A DNA stretch of 64,000 bases from positions 124,001 to 188,000 of the forward strand of contig NSJJ01000003.1 of the NCBI GenBank assembly GCA_002632355.1. Direction: 5' to 3'. The stretch's first letter is position 1, and every line of letters starts with the position of its first letter. The notes under the pieces are model-generated. The model did no database searches. It had not been told where the DNA came from and was given only the letters and a program-made list of their open reading frames with translations. Source of the stretch: Sulfuricella denitrificans (GTDB lineage Bacteria; Pseudomonadota; Gammaproteobacteria; Burkholderiales; Sulfuricellaceae). Made by a program: the position numbers and the translations under genes. Shown in pieces: positions 19,329 to 28,064 of the stretch.

Positions 19329-20669
19329 CTAATCAAGCAAATCAGCTGCTTTCCATTCAAGCATGATGCCCGACTCGTCGGGACGTGCCTGAAAACTGCA
19401 GTCTATTCCAATTCCAAGGCCTGCAGCCAGATTTTCCCCGCTGAAAAGCAAAGGTCGGGTCTGACGTATCCAGGGCGGAATTCCTGCTTCCTGAAAAAGA
19501 TTTTTCAGGCTCCTTCCGGGGCGTTTGCAATCGGGCTGCAGCCTTTCTCCTCCTTGTCGAAGGCGCAGGGTTACAGGAGCCTGTTCGAGCCGGGTACGGC
19601 TGATTCCCTGTCCATGCGCCGGCCAGAATATCAAAGTGCCGCCCAACTCACCCAGTTCGAGTTTGTTTTCTCCGCGCCATTCATAACAAAGCCCGGGATT
19701 CGGCTGAGGCAGCGCTGGAATGATCCAGGCATGGTCCAGAAAGCGGCGCAGCTCGAAAGATTCGAGCGGGACTTTGATTTGTGCGTCTGTTTTAGCGCTC
19801 AGCAACTGATGCAGCATGTCTTCCAGGCGCGCTGCACTGGGCGCGGTGATACCATGCTGTTTCAGGAAATAACGTAACAGGTTTTTGGCGCGAGGCAGGG
19901 AAAGATGCGCGAGTGACCGAACAGAAAGCTTTTTCTCATGGATTGCACCCACTGCATCGTGGTGGGCGAGTTCTTCAAGTAAAAGCGCGCTTTCTGAGAA
20001 GTTGCGGCTTGCCCGCAAAAATGTTTCTCGGTATGCGGGGAAACGTTCCGCCAGCACGGGCAGTGCGCGGTGTCGCAGGAAGTTGCGGTCGAACCGGGTA
20101 TCCAGGTTACTTTCGTCCTCCACCCAGCTTAACCCCCGTTGGCTGGCATATCTTTCAAGCCGGCTACGCGGTATTTTCAGAAATGGGCGCAACAGTCGGC
20201 CATTCTGCTCTGCCATGGCGCGGGCACCATCCACGCCGCAGCCGCGCAGGAGTTGCAATAAAAAGGTTTCAGCCTGATCGTCGAGATGGTGAGCCAGCAC
20301 AATAAAGTCTGTAGTGGATTTCGCTAGCGCGGCGTGGCGTGCAGTGCGGGCAGCTTCTTCAAGACTGTCACCCTTCAGGCAGTCAACCTGCACCACGGCA
20401 ACATCCAGTGGAATCGCATAAGCCTGACAAAGGGTGGTACAAAAGTCAGCCCAGTTCCTTGCATGTGGGCTGAGCTGGTGATTAACATGAACGGCGGAGA
20501 GTCGAAATCGCAGAGTCTGCTGGAGTCGTACAAGCAGGTCGAGCAGTACGATAGAATCCAGCCCGCCGGAAAGGGCCAGCGTCAGTCGTTGGCCGGGGAG
20601 AACCCTGAGGTTTAATACTTGTGCAACATGAGTGACGAGATCATCAGGCAGTTTCTTTGAACTTGCCAT
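19329..20669 (-). CDS. tilS: tRNA(Ile)-lysidine synthetase
   Basis: TilS attaches lysine to C34 of the CAU-anticodon tRNA-Ile using ATP, so that it reads AUA as isoleucine. The 446-aa length fits the long proteobacterial form. The N-terminal PP-loop ATPase motif SGGLDS is at residues 34-39, followed by HHLDDQAET and the domain motif [16 protein letters not shown]. Substrate-recognition C-terminal domains follow ([24 protein letters not shown], quoted here in part as [17 protein letters not shown]). Its ATG overlaps the last 26 nt of accA, so the two are likely co-transcribed and coupled. accA-tilS adjacency is common in this group. Confidence 0.96.
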   Translation of the reverse strand: MASSKKLPDDLVTHVAQVLNLRVLPGQRLTLALSGGLDSIVLLDLLVRLQQTLRFRLSAVHVNHQLSPHARNWADFCTTLCQAYAIPLDVAVVQVDCLKGDSLEEAARTARHAALAKSTTDFIVLAHHLDDQAETFLLQLLRGCGVDGARAMAEQNGRLLRPFLKIPRSRLERYASQRGLSWVEDESNLDTRFDRNFLRHRALPVLAERFPAYRETFLRASRNFSESALLLEELAHHDAVGAIHEKKLSVRSLAHLSLPRAKNLLRYFLKQHGITAPSAARLEDMLHQLLSAKTDAQIKVPLESFELRRFLDHAWIIPALPQPNPGLCYEWRGENKLELGELGGTLIFWPAHGQGISRTRLEQAPVTLRLRQGGERLQPDCKRPGRSLKNLFQEAGIPPWIRQTRPLLFSGENLAAGLGIGIDCSFQARPDESGIMLEWKAADLLD

Positions 20670-21609
20670 AGCTCATCAGTCGCTGGTAACGGGCTTTCAG
20701 CAATTCATCCAGAGAAGGGTTTTTCTGAATCTGATTCATGCTTTCCTGCAGCGCCTTTTTGAGGGTTTGCATCATGGTTTCCGGGTCGCGGTGAGCGCCA
20801 CCGATGGGTTCGCTGATGATTTTGTCGACCAGGCCGAGAGTCTTGAGACGGTTGGCGGTAATGCCCAGCGTTTCGGCCGCAAGGGGGGCTTTTTCAGCAC
20901 TTTTCCACAGAATCGAAGCGCACCCTTCAGGGGAAATGACAGAATAGCTTGAATACTGCAGCATCAGGGTGACATCGCCGACGCCAATCGCCAGTGCGCC
21001 GCCGGAACCACCTTCACCGATAATGGTGCAAATAATCGGCGTGCGTAATTCGGACATGACGTAGAGGTTGCGGGCAATGGCTTCGGATTGCCCACGTTCC
21101 TCAGCGCCAATGCCGGGGTAGGCGCCAGGCGTGTCAATGAAAGTCATGACCGGGATGCCGAATTTTTCCGCCATGCGCATCAGGCGCAATGCCTTGCGGT
21201 AACCCTCTGGTCGAGGCATGCCGAAGTTGCGGTAAATTTTTTCCTTGGTGTCGCGGCCCTTCTGGTGCCCGATTACCATGACCGACTGGCCGTCAAAGCG
21301 TGCCAGTCCGCCAACGATAGCGGGGTCGTCAGCGTAGGCGCGGTCCCCGTGAAGCTCTTCAAAGTCGGTGAAAATATGCTGCAGATAGTCCAGTGTGTAG
21401 GGGCGCTGCGCATGGCGTGCCACCTGGGAGATTTGCCACGCGCCAAGTTTGCTGTAGATGTCCTTGGTAAGGATCTGGCTTTTCTTGTTTAGCCGCGTGA
21501 TTTCTTCCGAAATGTCGATGTCGGAGTCGTCGTGAACATTTTGCAGTTCTTCGATCTTTGATTCTAGCTCGGCGACTGGCTGCTCAAAATCGAGAAAAAT
21601 GGTTTTCAT
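20644..21609 (-). CDS. accA: Acetyl-CoA carboxylase carboxyltransferase subunit alpha
   Basis: AccA is half of the carboxyltransferase that moves CO2 from biotin-BCCP to acetyl-CoA, the first committed step of fatty-acid synthesis. The 321-aa protein has the N-terminal helical segment seen in bacterial AccA and the crotonase-like core. Core motifs include [20 protein letters not shown] and [13 protein letters not shown], the oxyanion and carboxybiotin region. It ends inside tilS, with which it shares 26 nt. A terminator after lysC precedes it, so accA-tilS probably has its own promoter in the roughly 50 nt upstream. Confidence 0.97.
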   Translation of the reverse strand: MKTIFLDFEQPVAELESKIEELQNVHDDSDIDISEEITRLNKKSQILTKDIYSKLGAWQISQVARHAQRPYTLDYLQHIFTDFEELHGDRAYADDPAIVGGLARFDGQSVMVIGHQKGRDTKEKIYRNFGMPRPEGYRKALRLMRMAEKFGIPVMTFIDTPGAYPGIGAEERGQSEAIARNLYVMSELRTPIICTIIGEGGSGGALAIGVGDVTLMLQYSSYSVISPEGCASILWKSAEKAPLAAETLGITANRLKTLGLVDKIISEPIGGAHRDPETMMQTLKKALQESMNQIQKNPSLDELLKARYQRLMSYGKFKETA

Positions 21610-21660
21610 GGGCGAGGTGATGTCTGATTAATCAAATTCATAATACAGAGGTGACGAGCA

Positions 21661-21687
21661 AAAAAGAAGGGGCAAAAAGCCCCTCTC
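21661..21687 (-). terminator. Intrinsic terminator after lysC
   Basis: On the minus strand, AGGGGC (21685-21680) and GCCCCT (21674-21669) enclose a TTTTT loop and are followed by TCTTTTTT. It is a compact textbook terminator 15 nt after the lysC stop. Confidence 0.9.
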
Positions 21688-21702
21688 CATCTGTGTCAGA
21701 AC

Positions 21703-22944
21703 TTAGATAAGAACCGGGGCGCCGCTCTGTTCAAGGTTGAACGCCTTGTGCAGGACGCGAACAGCCAGTTCCAGGTACTTTTCGTCGATCACAACAGAAA
21801 TCTTGATTTCGGAGGTGGAAATCATCTGGATATTGATGCCTTCCTCGGCCAGTGTGCGGAACATGGCACTGGCAATGCCGACATGCGAACGCATGCCGAC
21901 ACCAACAACAGATACCTTGGCGATTTTGTCGTCACCGCTGACTTCACGGGCGCCGATGTGCGCCTGAACATTCTTCAGAATGTCGATGGCCTTGGCGTAT
22001 TCATTGCGATGCACGGTAAATGTGAAGTCGGTGCTGCCGTCCGCGCCAACGTTCTGGATGATCATGTCCACGTCGATATTGGCTTCGGCAACGGGCCCCA
22101 GAATCTGGTAGGCGATGCCTGGCTTGTCAGGGGCGCCCAGCACGGTGATCTTGGCTTCGTCGCGGTTGAATGCGATGCCCGAAATAATCGCTTTTTCCAT
22201 GTTGTCGTCATCCTCAAATGTGATCAGGGTGCCATCTCCACCTTCTTCGAAGCTGGATAGCACGCGCAGTTTTACTTTGTATTTTCCGGCAAACTCGACT
22301 GAGCGTATCTGTAATACTTTGGATCCCAGGCTGGCCAGTTCGAGCATCTCTTCGAAGGTGATGGTTTCGAGACGGCGAGCTTCCGGGACGATGCGCGGGT
22401 CGGTCGTGTATACGCCGTCCACGTCAGTGTATATCTGGCATTCGTCGGCCTTGAGTGCGGCTGCCAGCGCAACGCCTGTAGTATCCGACCCACCGCGGCC
22501 CAGGGTGGTGATGTTGCCATTTTCGTCCACGCCCTGGAAACCGGCGACCACTACGGCATGGCCGTCGTTCAGGTCGGCGCGGATGCTGTTTTCATCGATG
22601 GAGAGAATACGCGCCTTGGTATGCGCGTTATCCGTAACGATTCGGACTTGAGCGCCGGTGTAGCTTTTGGCTTTGACGCCAAGTTCCTTGAGTGCCATGG
22701 CAAGCAGGGCGATGGTGACCTGTTCGCCAGTAGAAATCATGACATCCAGTTCGCGCGGGTCGGGATTGGCCTGAATCGATTTCGCCAGCGCGATCAGGCG
22801 GTTGGTTTCGCCGCTCATGGCTGAAACCACGACCACAACCTGGTGTCCCTGGCTTTGGAAGCGCGCAACACGACGAGCGACATTCATTATCCGCTCCGGG
22901 TCGCCAACCGAGGTGCCGCCATATTTTTGTACGATTAATGCCAT
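21703..22944 (-). CDS. lysC: Aspartate kinase
   Basis: LysC phosphorylates aspartate, the first step towards lysine, threonine, methionine and diaminopimelate. The 413-aa monofunctional enzyme starts [14 protein letters not shown], the kinase signature. It has the [16 protein letters not shown] catalytic loop and the TTDPRIV region, and ends in a tandem ACT regulatory domain (about residues 265-413) that in relatives senses lysine and/or threonine. An in-frame GTG directly before the ATG is disregarded because the ATG gives the conserved N-terminus. No riboswitch-like structure is evident upstream. Confidence 0.97.
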   Translation of the reverse strand: MALIVQKYGGTSVGDPERIMNVARRVARFQSQGHQVVVVVSAMSGETNRLIALAKSIQANPDPRELDVMISTGEQVTIALLAMALKELGVKAKSYTGAQVRIVTDNAHTKARILSIDENSIRADLNDGHAVVVAGFQGVDENGNITTLGRGGSDTTGVALAAALKADECQIYTDVDGVYTTDPRIVPEARRLETITFEEMLELASLGSKVLQIRSVEFAGKYKVKLRVLSSFEEGGDGTLITFEDDDNMEKAIISGIAFNRDEAKITVLGAPDKPGIAYQILGPVAEANIDVDMIIQNVGADGSTDFTFTVHRNEYAKAIDILKNVQAHIGAREVSGDDKIAKVSVVGVGMRSHVGIASAMFRTLAEEGINIQMISTSEIKISVVIDEKYLELAVRVLHKAFNLEQSGAPVLI

Positions 22945-23080
22945 CACGAACTCTGCAAAAATCCGAGATTCTAGCTTAATTGCGTATGAAAAACGAGAGG
23001 GCCGAGGACTTGGCTTTGATGGCCAACAAAAAACCCACTGAAATAGAAACTACTAATTATTTATTCTGTCTATAGGGGAA

Positions 23081-23101
23081 ACCACTATTTTGTGGTAATA
23101 T
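23081..23101 (+). promoter_or_regulatory. Palindromic operator on an extended -10
   Basis: A perfect inverted repeat ACCAC-N6-GTGGT (23081-23096) runs into TGGTAATAT (23093-23101), an extended -10 element. It lies 70-90 nt upstream of the small HTH gene in an A+T-rich 223-nt gap (22948-23170) that holds no other gene. Binding of a dimeric repressor here would block RNA polymerase. Autoregulation by the HTH protein is the obvious guess. Confidence 0.5.
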
Positions 23102-23170
23102 TTTTATGTCATTTTAGGTGTTGTTGTATATAACTCATTTAAATCATTTGTTTACTAAAGGTGCGAAGCC

Positions 23171-23476
23171 ATGAAACTTTTTGACAAGATTGCCAACCCC
23201 CGTGAGATTCGGCGCAAGCTGGGCATGAATCAGCAGGAATTCTGGACCAAAATCGGCGTGACGCAGAGTGGTGGATCGCGCTACGAAAGTGGTCGGGACA
23301 TGCCCAAGCCAGTTCGCGAGTTGCTGCGTCTGGTGCATATGGAACATGTCGATCTGACCAAGGTGAGACGCGAAGACTTCGAGATCGTGGAATACATGAA
23401 ACAATCTCACGCCGATCTATACAAAAGCATGAAGAAGGCCGTGCGTTCCACCCACAAGAACGGCGATCTGCACTAA
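23171..23476 (+). CDS. Small helix-turn-helix DNA-binding protein
   Basis: A 101-aa protein with an XRE/HigA-like helix-turn-helix in its first 55 residues (PREIRRKLGMNQQEFWTKIG followed by TQSGGSRYESG). The charged tail is rich in Lys and His (KKAVRSTHKNGD). The ATG at 23171 follows AAAGGTG at 8 nt spacing. No toxin gene sits beside it, so an antitoxin role is not supported; a stand-alone transcriptional regulator is more likely. The stop overlaps the stop of the convergent radical SAM gene by four bases. The base composition of the coding region matches its neighbours, but the upstream gap is markedly A+T-rich. Confidence 0.8.
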   Translation: MKLFDKIANPREIRRKLGMNQQEFWTKIGVTQSGGSRYESGRDMPKPVRELLRLVHMEHVDLTKVRREDFEIVEYMKQSHADLYKSMKKAVRSTHKNGDLH

Positions 23477-24333
23477 GCGCTGTTTCTCGTCTCCAGTCCC
23501 AGTGCCTGGATGTCTGCAGCAAGGGCCTCGATCCAGGTCCTTGGTAGCGGGGTCAGGTGCGGGGCTTCCGGTTGCATGGAGGGTCGTGCCAGGCCGTAAA
23601 GCATGACACCCTTTAATGGGATGTTCTGCTCCCTGCAATGTGACAGAAACTGAAGGTAGGTATTACGCTCGTCAGTATCGGGCGCTCGGCCGTTGAATGC
23701 GAATACCGCAGTCTGAATCCATGTGGCGCATAGGCTGGCGGCGATGCGCAGATTGTTCATGGCGGTTTCAGGTTTCTGCCGGCTGTGGTTTATGCGCAGT
23801 CTTCCTTTCTGTGTGGCGCTGTCCAGTTTGAACCAGATCTCTCCATTCAGGCTGGCGATTTTTCTTAGCCCCCTCTGTACGTTAAGTCGATGTATCAGGC
23901 TGCCATTGGTGATCAATACCAGTTTGATGTGACCTGCCAGGCTGAACTCGTCAAGAATTCGCCCAATTAGCTCTATGACGGCCTCGAACTCGGGGGCGCT
24001 GGTGGGTTCTCCGTTGCCGGAAAGTGCGATATCGTTCAGTCGCCGCGCTTCCGGAGCGACATGCTCGGTCATGAAGCTGCCGTGTAGCAATTCGTGCAGA
24101 AATTCCCGTAATTCCTTTTCCAGTAATGACAGGTTCACGGGCGGTGCACTGCCGCGCTGCAGGCCGGGCACCTGGCAATAGATGCAGCGCCAGTTGCAGG
24201 CATTATTGGTGTTCAGGTTGATGCCTACGGATACGCCACCAGCGCGCCGTGATATGACCGGGTAGACATAGGTCAGTCCGGCACTGTCTCTGCTGTGGTC
24301 GTGAGTGCTGAGTGGGGTTGGGCTCTGTGTCAT
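23473..24333 (-). CDS. Radical SAM protein of unknown substrate
   Basis: A 286-aa radical SAM enzyme. The [4Fe-4S] ligands are Cys46, Cys50 and Cys53 (CNWRCIYC, a CX3CX2C motif). A SAM-binding GNGEPT segment follows, then VLITNGSL and the rest of a partial TIM barrel. No extra cysteine clusters for a second Fe-S centre or SPASM domain are seen. It is divergent from queD with 76 nt between starts, so a link to deazapurine metabolism is conceivable. However, it lacks the short N-terminus and GCNLRCxWCDT-type signature of QueE, so it should not be named so. The nearest general resemblance is to the COG0731-like group. Substrate unknown. Confidence 0.85.
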   Translation of the reverse strand: MTQSPTPLSTHDHSRDSAGLTYVYPVISRRAGGVSVGINLNTNNACNWRCIYCQVPGLQRGSAPPVNLSLLEKELREFLHELLHGSFMTEHVAPEARRLNDIALSGNGEPTSAPEFEAVIELIGRILDEFSLAGHIKLVLITNGSLIHRLNVQRGLRKIASLNGEIWFKLDSATQKGRLRINHSRQKPETAMNNLRIAASLCATWIQTAVFAFNGRAPDTDERNTYLQFLSHCREQNIPLKGVMLYGLARPSMQPEAPHLTPLPRTWIEALAADIQALGLETRNSA

Positions 24334-24371
24334 GGGGCGATTGAACCACTGAACGCGGCTTCGGGCAAGAA

Positions 24372-24380
24372 TGCTATAAT
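24372..24380 (+). promoter_or_regulatory. Extended -10 promoter of queD
   Basis: TGCTATAAT is a perfect extended -10 (TGnTATAAT). It lies 30 nt before the queD ATG in the divergent gap with the radical SAM gene. No matching -35 hexamer is seen at 17 nt, which is usual for extended -10 promoters. The predicted start of transcription is near 24387. Confidence 0.65.
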
Positions 24381-24409
24381 CAGCTCACTTTTCTTGAGCG
24401 CGTTTTTTC

Positions 24410-24856
24410 ATGCAGATTACCCGCCGACTGGAGTTCGATGCCGGTCATCGCATTCCTAACCACAACAGCCAGTGCCGCCATCTTCACGGCCATCGATATG
24501 CGATTGAGATTACCTTGTCCGGGCTGGTTATCGCTGTCGAGGGCATATCCGAACAGGGCATGGTGATGGATTTTTCCGAGGTAAAAACCATTGCGCAGAA
24601 GACCGTAGTCAATCAGTGGGATCATGCTTTTCTGGTTTACCGGGGTGATGTTGATGTCGTGGATTTTCTTGGGACGCTACCGGAGCACAAAACGGTTGTG
24701 CTGGATGTGGTGCCAACGGCGGAAAATCTTGCTGCGATTGCCTTTCGCATGCTTGATGGGGCTTATGTCGATCGCTATGCCAACCAGCTCCGTCTGGAGC
24801 AGGTGCGCCTGTATGAAACTCCAAACAACTGGGCGGATGCGCGACGCCAGGTTTGA
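24410..24856 (+). CDS. queD: 6-carboxytetrahydropterin synthase QueD
   Basis: QueD converts dihydroneopterin triphosphate to 6-carboxytetrahydropterin, the first dedicated step toward queuosine and other 7-deazaguanines. The 148-aa protein has the zinc ligands His13, His26 and His28 and the catalytic Cys22 (QCRHLHGHRY). It also has the DHAFL histidine of the catalytic triad and the substrate-binding glutamate in YETPNNWA. It is slightly longer than the E. coli enzyme. No other queuosine gene is in the window; the adjacent radical SAM gene is not a recognisable QueE. Confidence 0.92.
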   Translation: MQITRRLEFDAGHRIPNHNSQCRHLHGHRYAIEITLSGLVIAVEGISEQGMVMDFSEVKTIAQKTVVNQWDHAFLVYRGDVDVVDFLGTLPEHKTVVLDVVPTAENLAAIAFRMLDGAYVDRYANQLRLEQVRLYETPNNWADARRQV

Positions 24857-24970
24857 TCGGCTTGTGCAGCGTTCTTTCGCGTTATGGCTTTGAGGTTCTG
24901 AACCTTTCCCCAGTCAAATCGTGTCACCTTTTATGCGCTTCTTGCGCAGCAGAGTCAGGCAAGTATTTCA

Positions 24971-26932
24971 ATGATGTTCAAATCGATAATTCTGGCTTTC
25001 TTGATATTTCTGCTTTCTCCGGCGAATGTTGTAGCCGGCAGTGCTGATGAAGAATTTATGTCGGCGCGGGATGCGTTTCGCAAGGGGGATGCTGCGCGCC
25101 TGAATGTTGCAGCAAAGCGCCTCGAGCATTATGTATTGGCGCCTTATCTCCAGTACTACCAGATGCTGATGCGGCTCAAGGACGCGAGCGAGGAGGAGGT
25201 TCGCGGCTATATTGCAGCCAATGCGGATTCTTACCTTGCAGGTCGGCTGCGTGCCGACTGGCTCAAGGTCTTGGGGCAGAAACAGGAGTGGACGCTATTT
25301 CTGGAAGAGTACCCCTTGCTGGGCGCCAACGAGGATGCCGAGCTTTCCTGTTTGGCCTTACAGGCAAGGTTGCAACGCAATGATCCTGCCGCATTTCAGG
25401 AAGGGCACCGCAAGTGGCTGAACGGGACAGAATCCGCTGCCTCGTGCAGACCGGTATTCGAAGCCATGTTCGCAGCTGGCGAACTGAAAAAGGAGGACGT
25501 CTGGTCGCGAATTCGACTGGCGCTGGAATCAGGAAATTTCAGCGTGGCGCGTAAAGCTGCTGAATATTTACCGGAGGCACAAAGATCCGGATTTAAACAT
25601 ATGGAAAAAGTTGCTGAAAATCCGCAGCATTTTCTTGAATCGGCGGGGGTCGCTCCGCAAAGCCGCCCTGAACGTGAACTGATCCTGTTCGCAATCTACC
25701 GGCTGGCGCGGAGTCAGCCCATGGTTTCACTAACCTACTGGGAGCGGGTGCGCCCGCAATTCAGTCTGGACGAACAGCACTATGCATGGGGGCAGATGGC
25801 TTTCCATGCGGCGCGTCGTCATGATCCGGTCGCGCTGCAATGGTTTCGCGAGGCGGGGGATGCACCCATGAATGAACTCCAGTTGACATGGCGTGTCCGC
25901 GCAGCATTGAGGGCTCAGGACTGGCAGCAGGTGTTGTCAGGAATTGCCGCGATGCCAGAGGAATTGCAGAACCAGGGTCCTTGGCGATACTGGAAGGCGC
26001 GCGGGCTAAAGGTTAACGGGAAAGCAGCCGCCGCGAATGCGATACTTGCCCCGCTTTCACTTGAGCATAATTTTTATGGTCAGCTGGCGCTTGAAGAGCT
26101 GGGTGCCGTTGTCAGCAATCCGCCGGTCAATTATGAGCCGGACGAAGCCGAAATCAGGCAGATCAGGGCGGTTCCAGGTATTCAGCGCGCGCTGACGCTC
26201 TATCAGCTCGACCTGAGGACCGAGGCGAATCGGGAATGGCTCTGGGCAAGCCGCAATTTTGGCGATGAGCAATTATTGGCGGCGGCAGAACTGGCGAAGC
26301 GCAATAACTGGCTTGATCGTGCCATCAATACTGCAGACAAAACCCGGAATCTGCATGATTTCAGCTTGCGCTATCCTGCGCCGCACCGCGATTTGATGCA
26401 GGTTTATGCACGTGAACATGGGCTGGATGAAGCGTGGGTGTATGGCCTGATTCGTCAGGAAAGCCGTTTTGTGCAACAGGCGAGATCCAATGTGGGCGCT
26501 TCCGGCCTGATGCAACTGATGCCGGCGACTGCCAAATGGATTGCTGGCCGGATGGGTATGAAGCACTTCCGTCAGAGCCTGGTTAATCAGATCGATACCA
26601 ACATTTCTTTTGGCACCTATTATCTGAAATATGTACTCGATACCAATGACGGTCAGCCGGTGCTCGCGACGGCGTCCTATAATGCCGGACCATCGCGAGC
26701 CCGGCGCTGGAAGGACGAAAAAGTTCTGGAAGGTGCGATTTACGCCGAGTCCATTCCTTTTACTGAAACACGTGGCTACGTTCAGAAGGTCATGAGTAAT
26801 GCCAGTTACTATGCGAATCGTTTTGAACGCCACGTGATATCCCTGAGGCAGCGCCTGGGAACGATTGCAGGAAGAGGAGCTAATAATGAATGTCAGAACC
26901 CTGACGAGCGGAGCCCTTCCTGCGATCCGTGA
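24971..26932 (+). CDS. slt: Soluble lytic murein transglycosylase
   Basis: A periplasmic enzyme that cleaves the MurNAc-GlcNAc bond of peptidoglycan to give anhydro-muropeptides. The 653-aa precursor has a signal peptide (about 1-22). A long alpha-superhelical doughnut (U and L domains, about 25-460) typical of Slt70 follows, and then a C-terminal SLT domain. The catalytic glutamate is in RQESRF (about Glu497), followed by GASGLMQLMPATAKW and SYNAGPSRARRW. The tail has a short Cys-containing extension (NECQNPDERSPSCDP) not usual for the family. A second ATG 3 nt downstream is an equally good start. Confidence 0.93.
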   Translation: MMFKSIILAFLIFLLSPANVVAGSADEEFMSARDAFRKGDAARLNVAAKRLEHYVLAPYLQYYQMLMRLKDASEEEVRGYIAANADSYLAGRLRADWLKVLGQKQEWTLFLEEYPLLGANEDAELSCLALQARLQRNDPAAFQEGHRKWLNGTESAASCRPVFEAMFAAGELKKEDVWSRIRLALESGNFSVARKAAEYLPEAQRSGFKHMEKVAENPQHFLESAGVAPQSRPERELILFAIYRLARSQPMVSLTYWERVRPQFSLDEQHYAWGQMAFHAARRHDPVALQWFREAGDAPMNELQLTWRVRAALRAQDWQQVLSGIAAMPEELQNQGPWRYWKARGLKVNGKAAAANAILAPLSLEHNFYGQLALEELGAVVSNPPVNYEPDEAEIRQIRAVPGIQRALTLYQLDLRTEANREWLWASRNFGDEQLLAAAELAKRNNWLDRAINTADKTRNLHDFSLRYPAPHRDLMQVYAREHGLDEAWVYGLIRQESRFVQQARSNVGASGLMQLMPATAKWIAGRMGMKHFRQSLVNQIDTNISFGTYYLKYVLDTNDGQPVLATASYNAGPSRARRWKDEKVLEGAIYAESIPFTETRGYVQKVMSNASYYANRFERHVISLRQRLGTIAGRGANNECQNPDERSPSCDP

Positions 26933-26963
26933 CGGGGATAGGGTATCAGGCTAGAATATTTCC

Positions 26964-26994
26964 AAAATAAATCCGGTTCGGACCTATTTTGTTT
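26964..26994 (+). terminator. Terminator-like hairpin after slt
   Basis: AAAATA (26964-26969) pairs with TATTTT (26985-26990), and TCCG (26972-26975) pairs with CGGA (26979-26982) around a GTT loop. A 2x2 internal loop separates the two helices, and GTTT follows. It is probably the slt terminator, modest in strength. Confidence 0.6.
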
Positions 26995-27051
26995 CGAATG
27001 GCGAAGTAACCTGGATACAGGTATTTTCTACAAGAAAGCGGTAAATACGTT

Positions 27052-28056
27052 ATGAATATCAAGAAAGTATGCGTTCTGGGCGGCAGTGGCTTTGTCGGCA
27101 CCCATGTTGTGAACAAGCTGGAAATGGCAGGTTATTCCGTTCGCGTGCTGACCAGAAAACGCGAGCATGCCAAGAATATTTTTGTCTTGCCTTCGGTGGA
27201 AGTGATCGAGGCAGATATTTTTGATCCATCCGCGCTGAGCCGATATTTTTCCGGCATGGATGCCGTGATCAATCTGGTGGGTATCCTGCATGAGAAAAAA
27301 GTAGCCAAGGGGGGCAAGTCCATGGCCGGCCATGGGGATTTCCACGAAGTGCATGTGGAATTGCCGCGCAAGATTGTTCAAGCCTGTGCGACCTCTGGCG
27401 TCAGGCGGCTGCTGCATATGAGCGCGCTCAATGCCGGTCCCAATGGCCCAAGCAAGTATCTTCGCTCCAAGGGCTTGGGGGAGTCGCTGGTGCGCGAAGC
27501 CGGGGTTCAAAATCGGGAGCACGAACCTGTACATGGGAGCGGACTGGCTGTGACGGTATTCCGGCCGTCCGTGATTTTTGGTCGTGAGGACAGTTTTATC
27601 AATTTGTTTGCCGGCTTGCTGAAAATTGTGCCGGTTCTGCCACTGGCCAACCCGGATGCGAAATTTCAACCGGTATTTGTCGGCGACGTTGCCCAGGCTT
27701 TTGTGGCAAGTCTAAATAATCAGGCGGCTTTCGGGCGGGTTTATGATTTATGCGGCCCTAGCGTCTACACCTTGCGTGAACTGGTCGATCTGGTTTCAAG
27801 AATGACAGGCCGTAACCGCCAGATCATTAACCTCTGCCCTCAATTATCCTATCTGATGGCGCTGATGATGGAATGGATGCCGGGCCCCAAGCTGATGACG
27901 CGCGACAACTATGATTCGATGCAGGTCGATGCCGTATGCGACTGCGAATTCCCGAAGATTTTTGATATCAAGCCCAGTACGCTGGAATCCGTGGTGCCGG
28001 ATTACCTGTCTCCTGCACACCATTATCATGGATTCCGCTCGGCTGCGGGCCGCTGA
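27052..28056 (+). CDS. NAD(P)-binding SDR protein, NDUFA9-like
   Basis: A 334-aa extended/atypical short-chain dehydrogenase-fold protein. The N-terminal nucleotide motif is LGGSGFVGTHVV (glycines about 10, 11, 13 and 16). Later motifs MSALNAGPNGPSKYLRSKGLGE and VTVFRPSVIFG (first quoted here as MSALNAGPNGPSKYL) resemble the complex I NDUFA9 family of NAD(P)H-binding proteins found in many proteobacteria. No classical YxxxK catalytic pair with a matching serine is clear; YLRSK may serve. Role unknown: quinone- or lipid-related oxidoreductase and structural roles have both been suggested for relatives. It is 8 nt upstream of cca, probably one transcript. Confidence 0.82.
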   Translation: MNIKKVCVLGGSGFVGTHVVNKLEMAGYSVRVLTRKREHAKNIFVLPSVEVIEADIFDPSALSRYFSGMDAVINLVGILHEKKVAKGGKSMAGHGDFHEVHVELPRKIVQACATSGVRRLLHMSALNAGPNGPSKYLRSKGLGESLVREAGVQNREHEPVHGSGLAVTVFRPSVIFGREDSFINLFAGLLKIVPVLPLANPDAKFQPVFVGDVAQAFVASLNNQAAFGRVYDLCGPSVYTLRELVDLVSRMTGRNRQIINLCPQLSYLMALMMEWMPGPKLMTRDNYDSMQVDAVCDCEFPKIFDIKPSTLESVVPDYLSPAHHYHGFRSAAGR

Positions 28057-28064
28057 TTCAGAAA

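Noticed and set aside
23171-23476. Small HTH protein as an antitoxin of a toxin-antitoxin pair.
   Set aside because: No small toxin-like gene lies next to it; the neighbour is a 286-aa radical SAM enzyme on the opposite strand.
23473-24333. Naming the radical SAM protein QueE because queD is adjacent.
   Set aside because: It lacks the QueE-type short N-terminus and GCNLRCxWCDT signature; only the general CX3CX2C motif is present.
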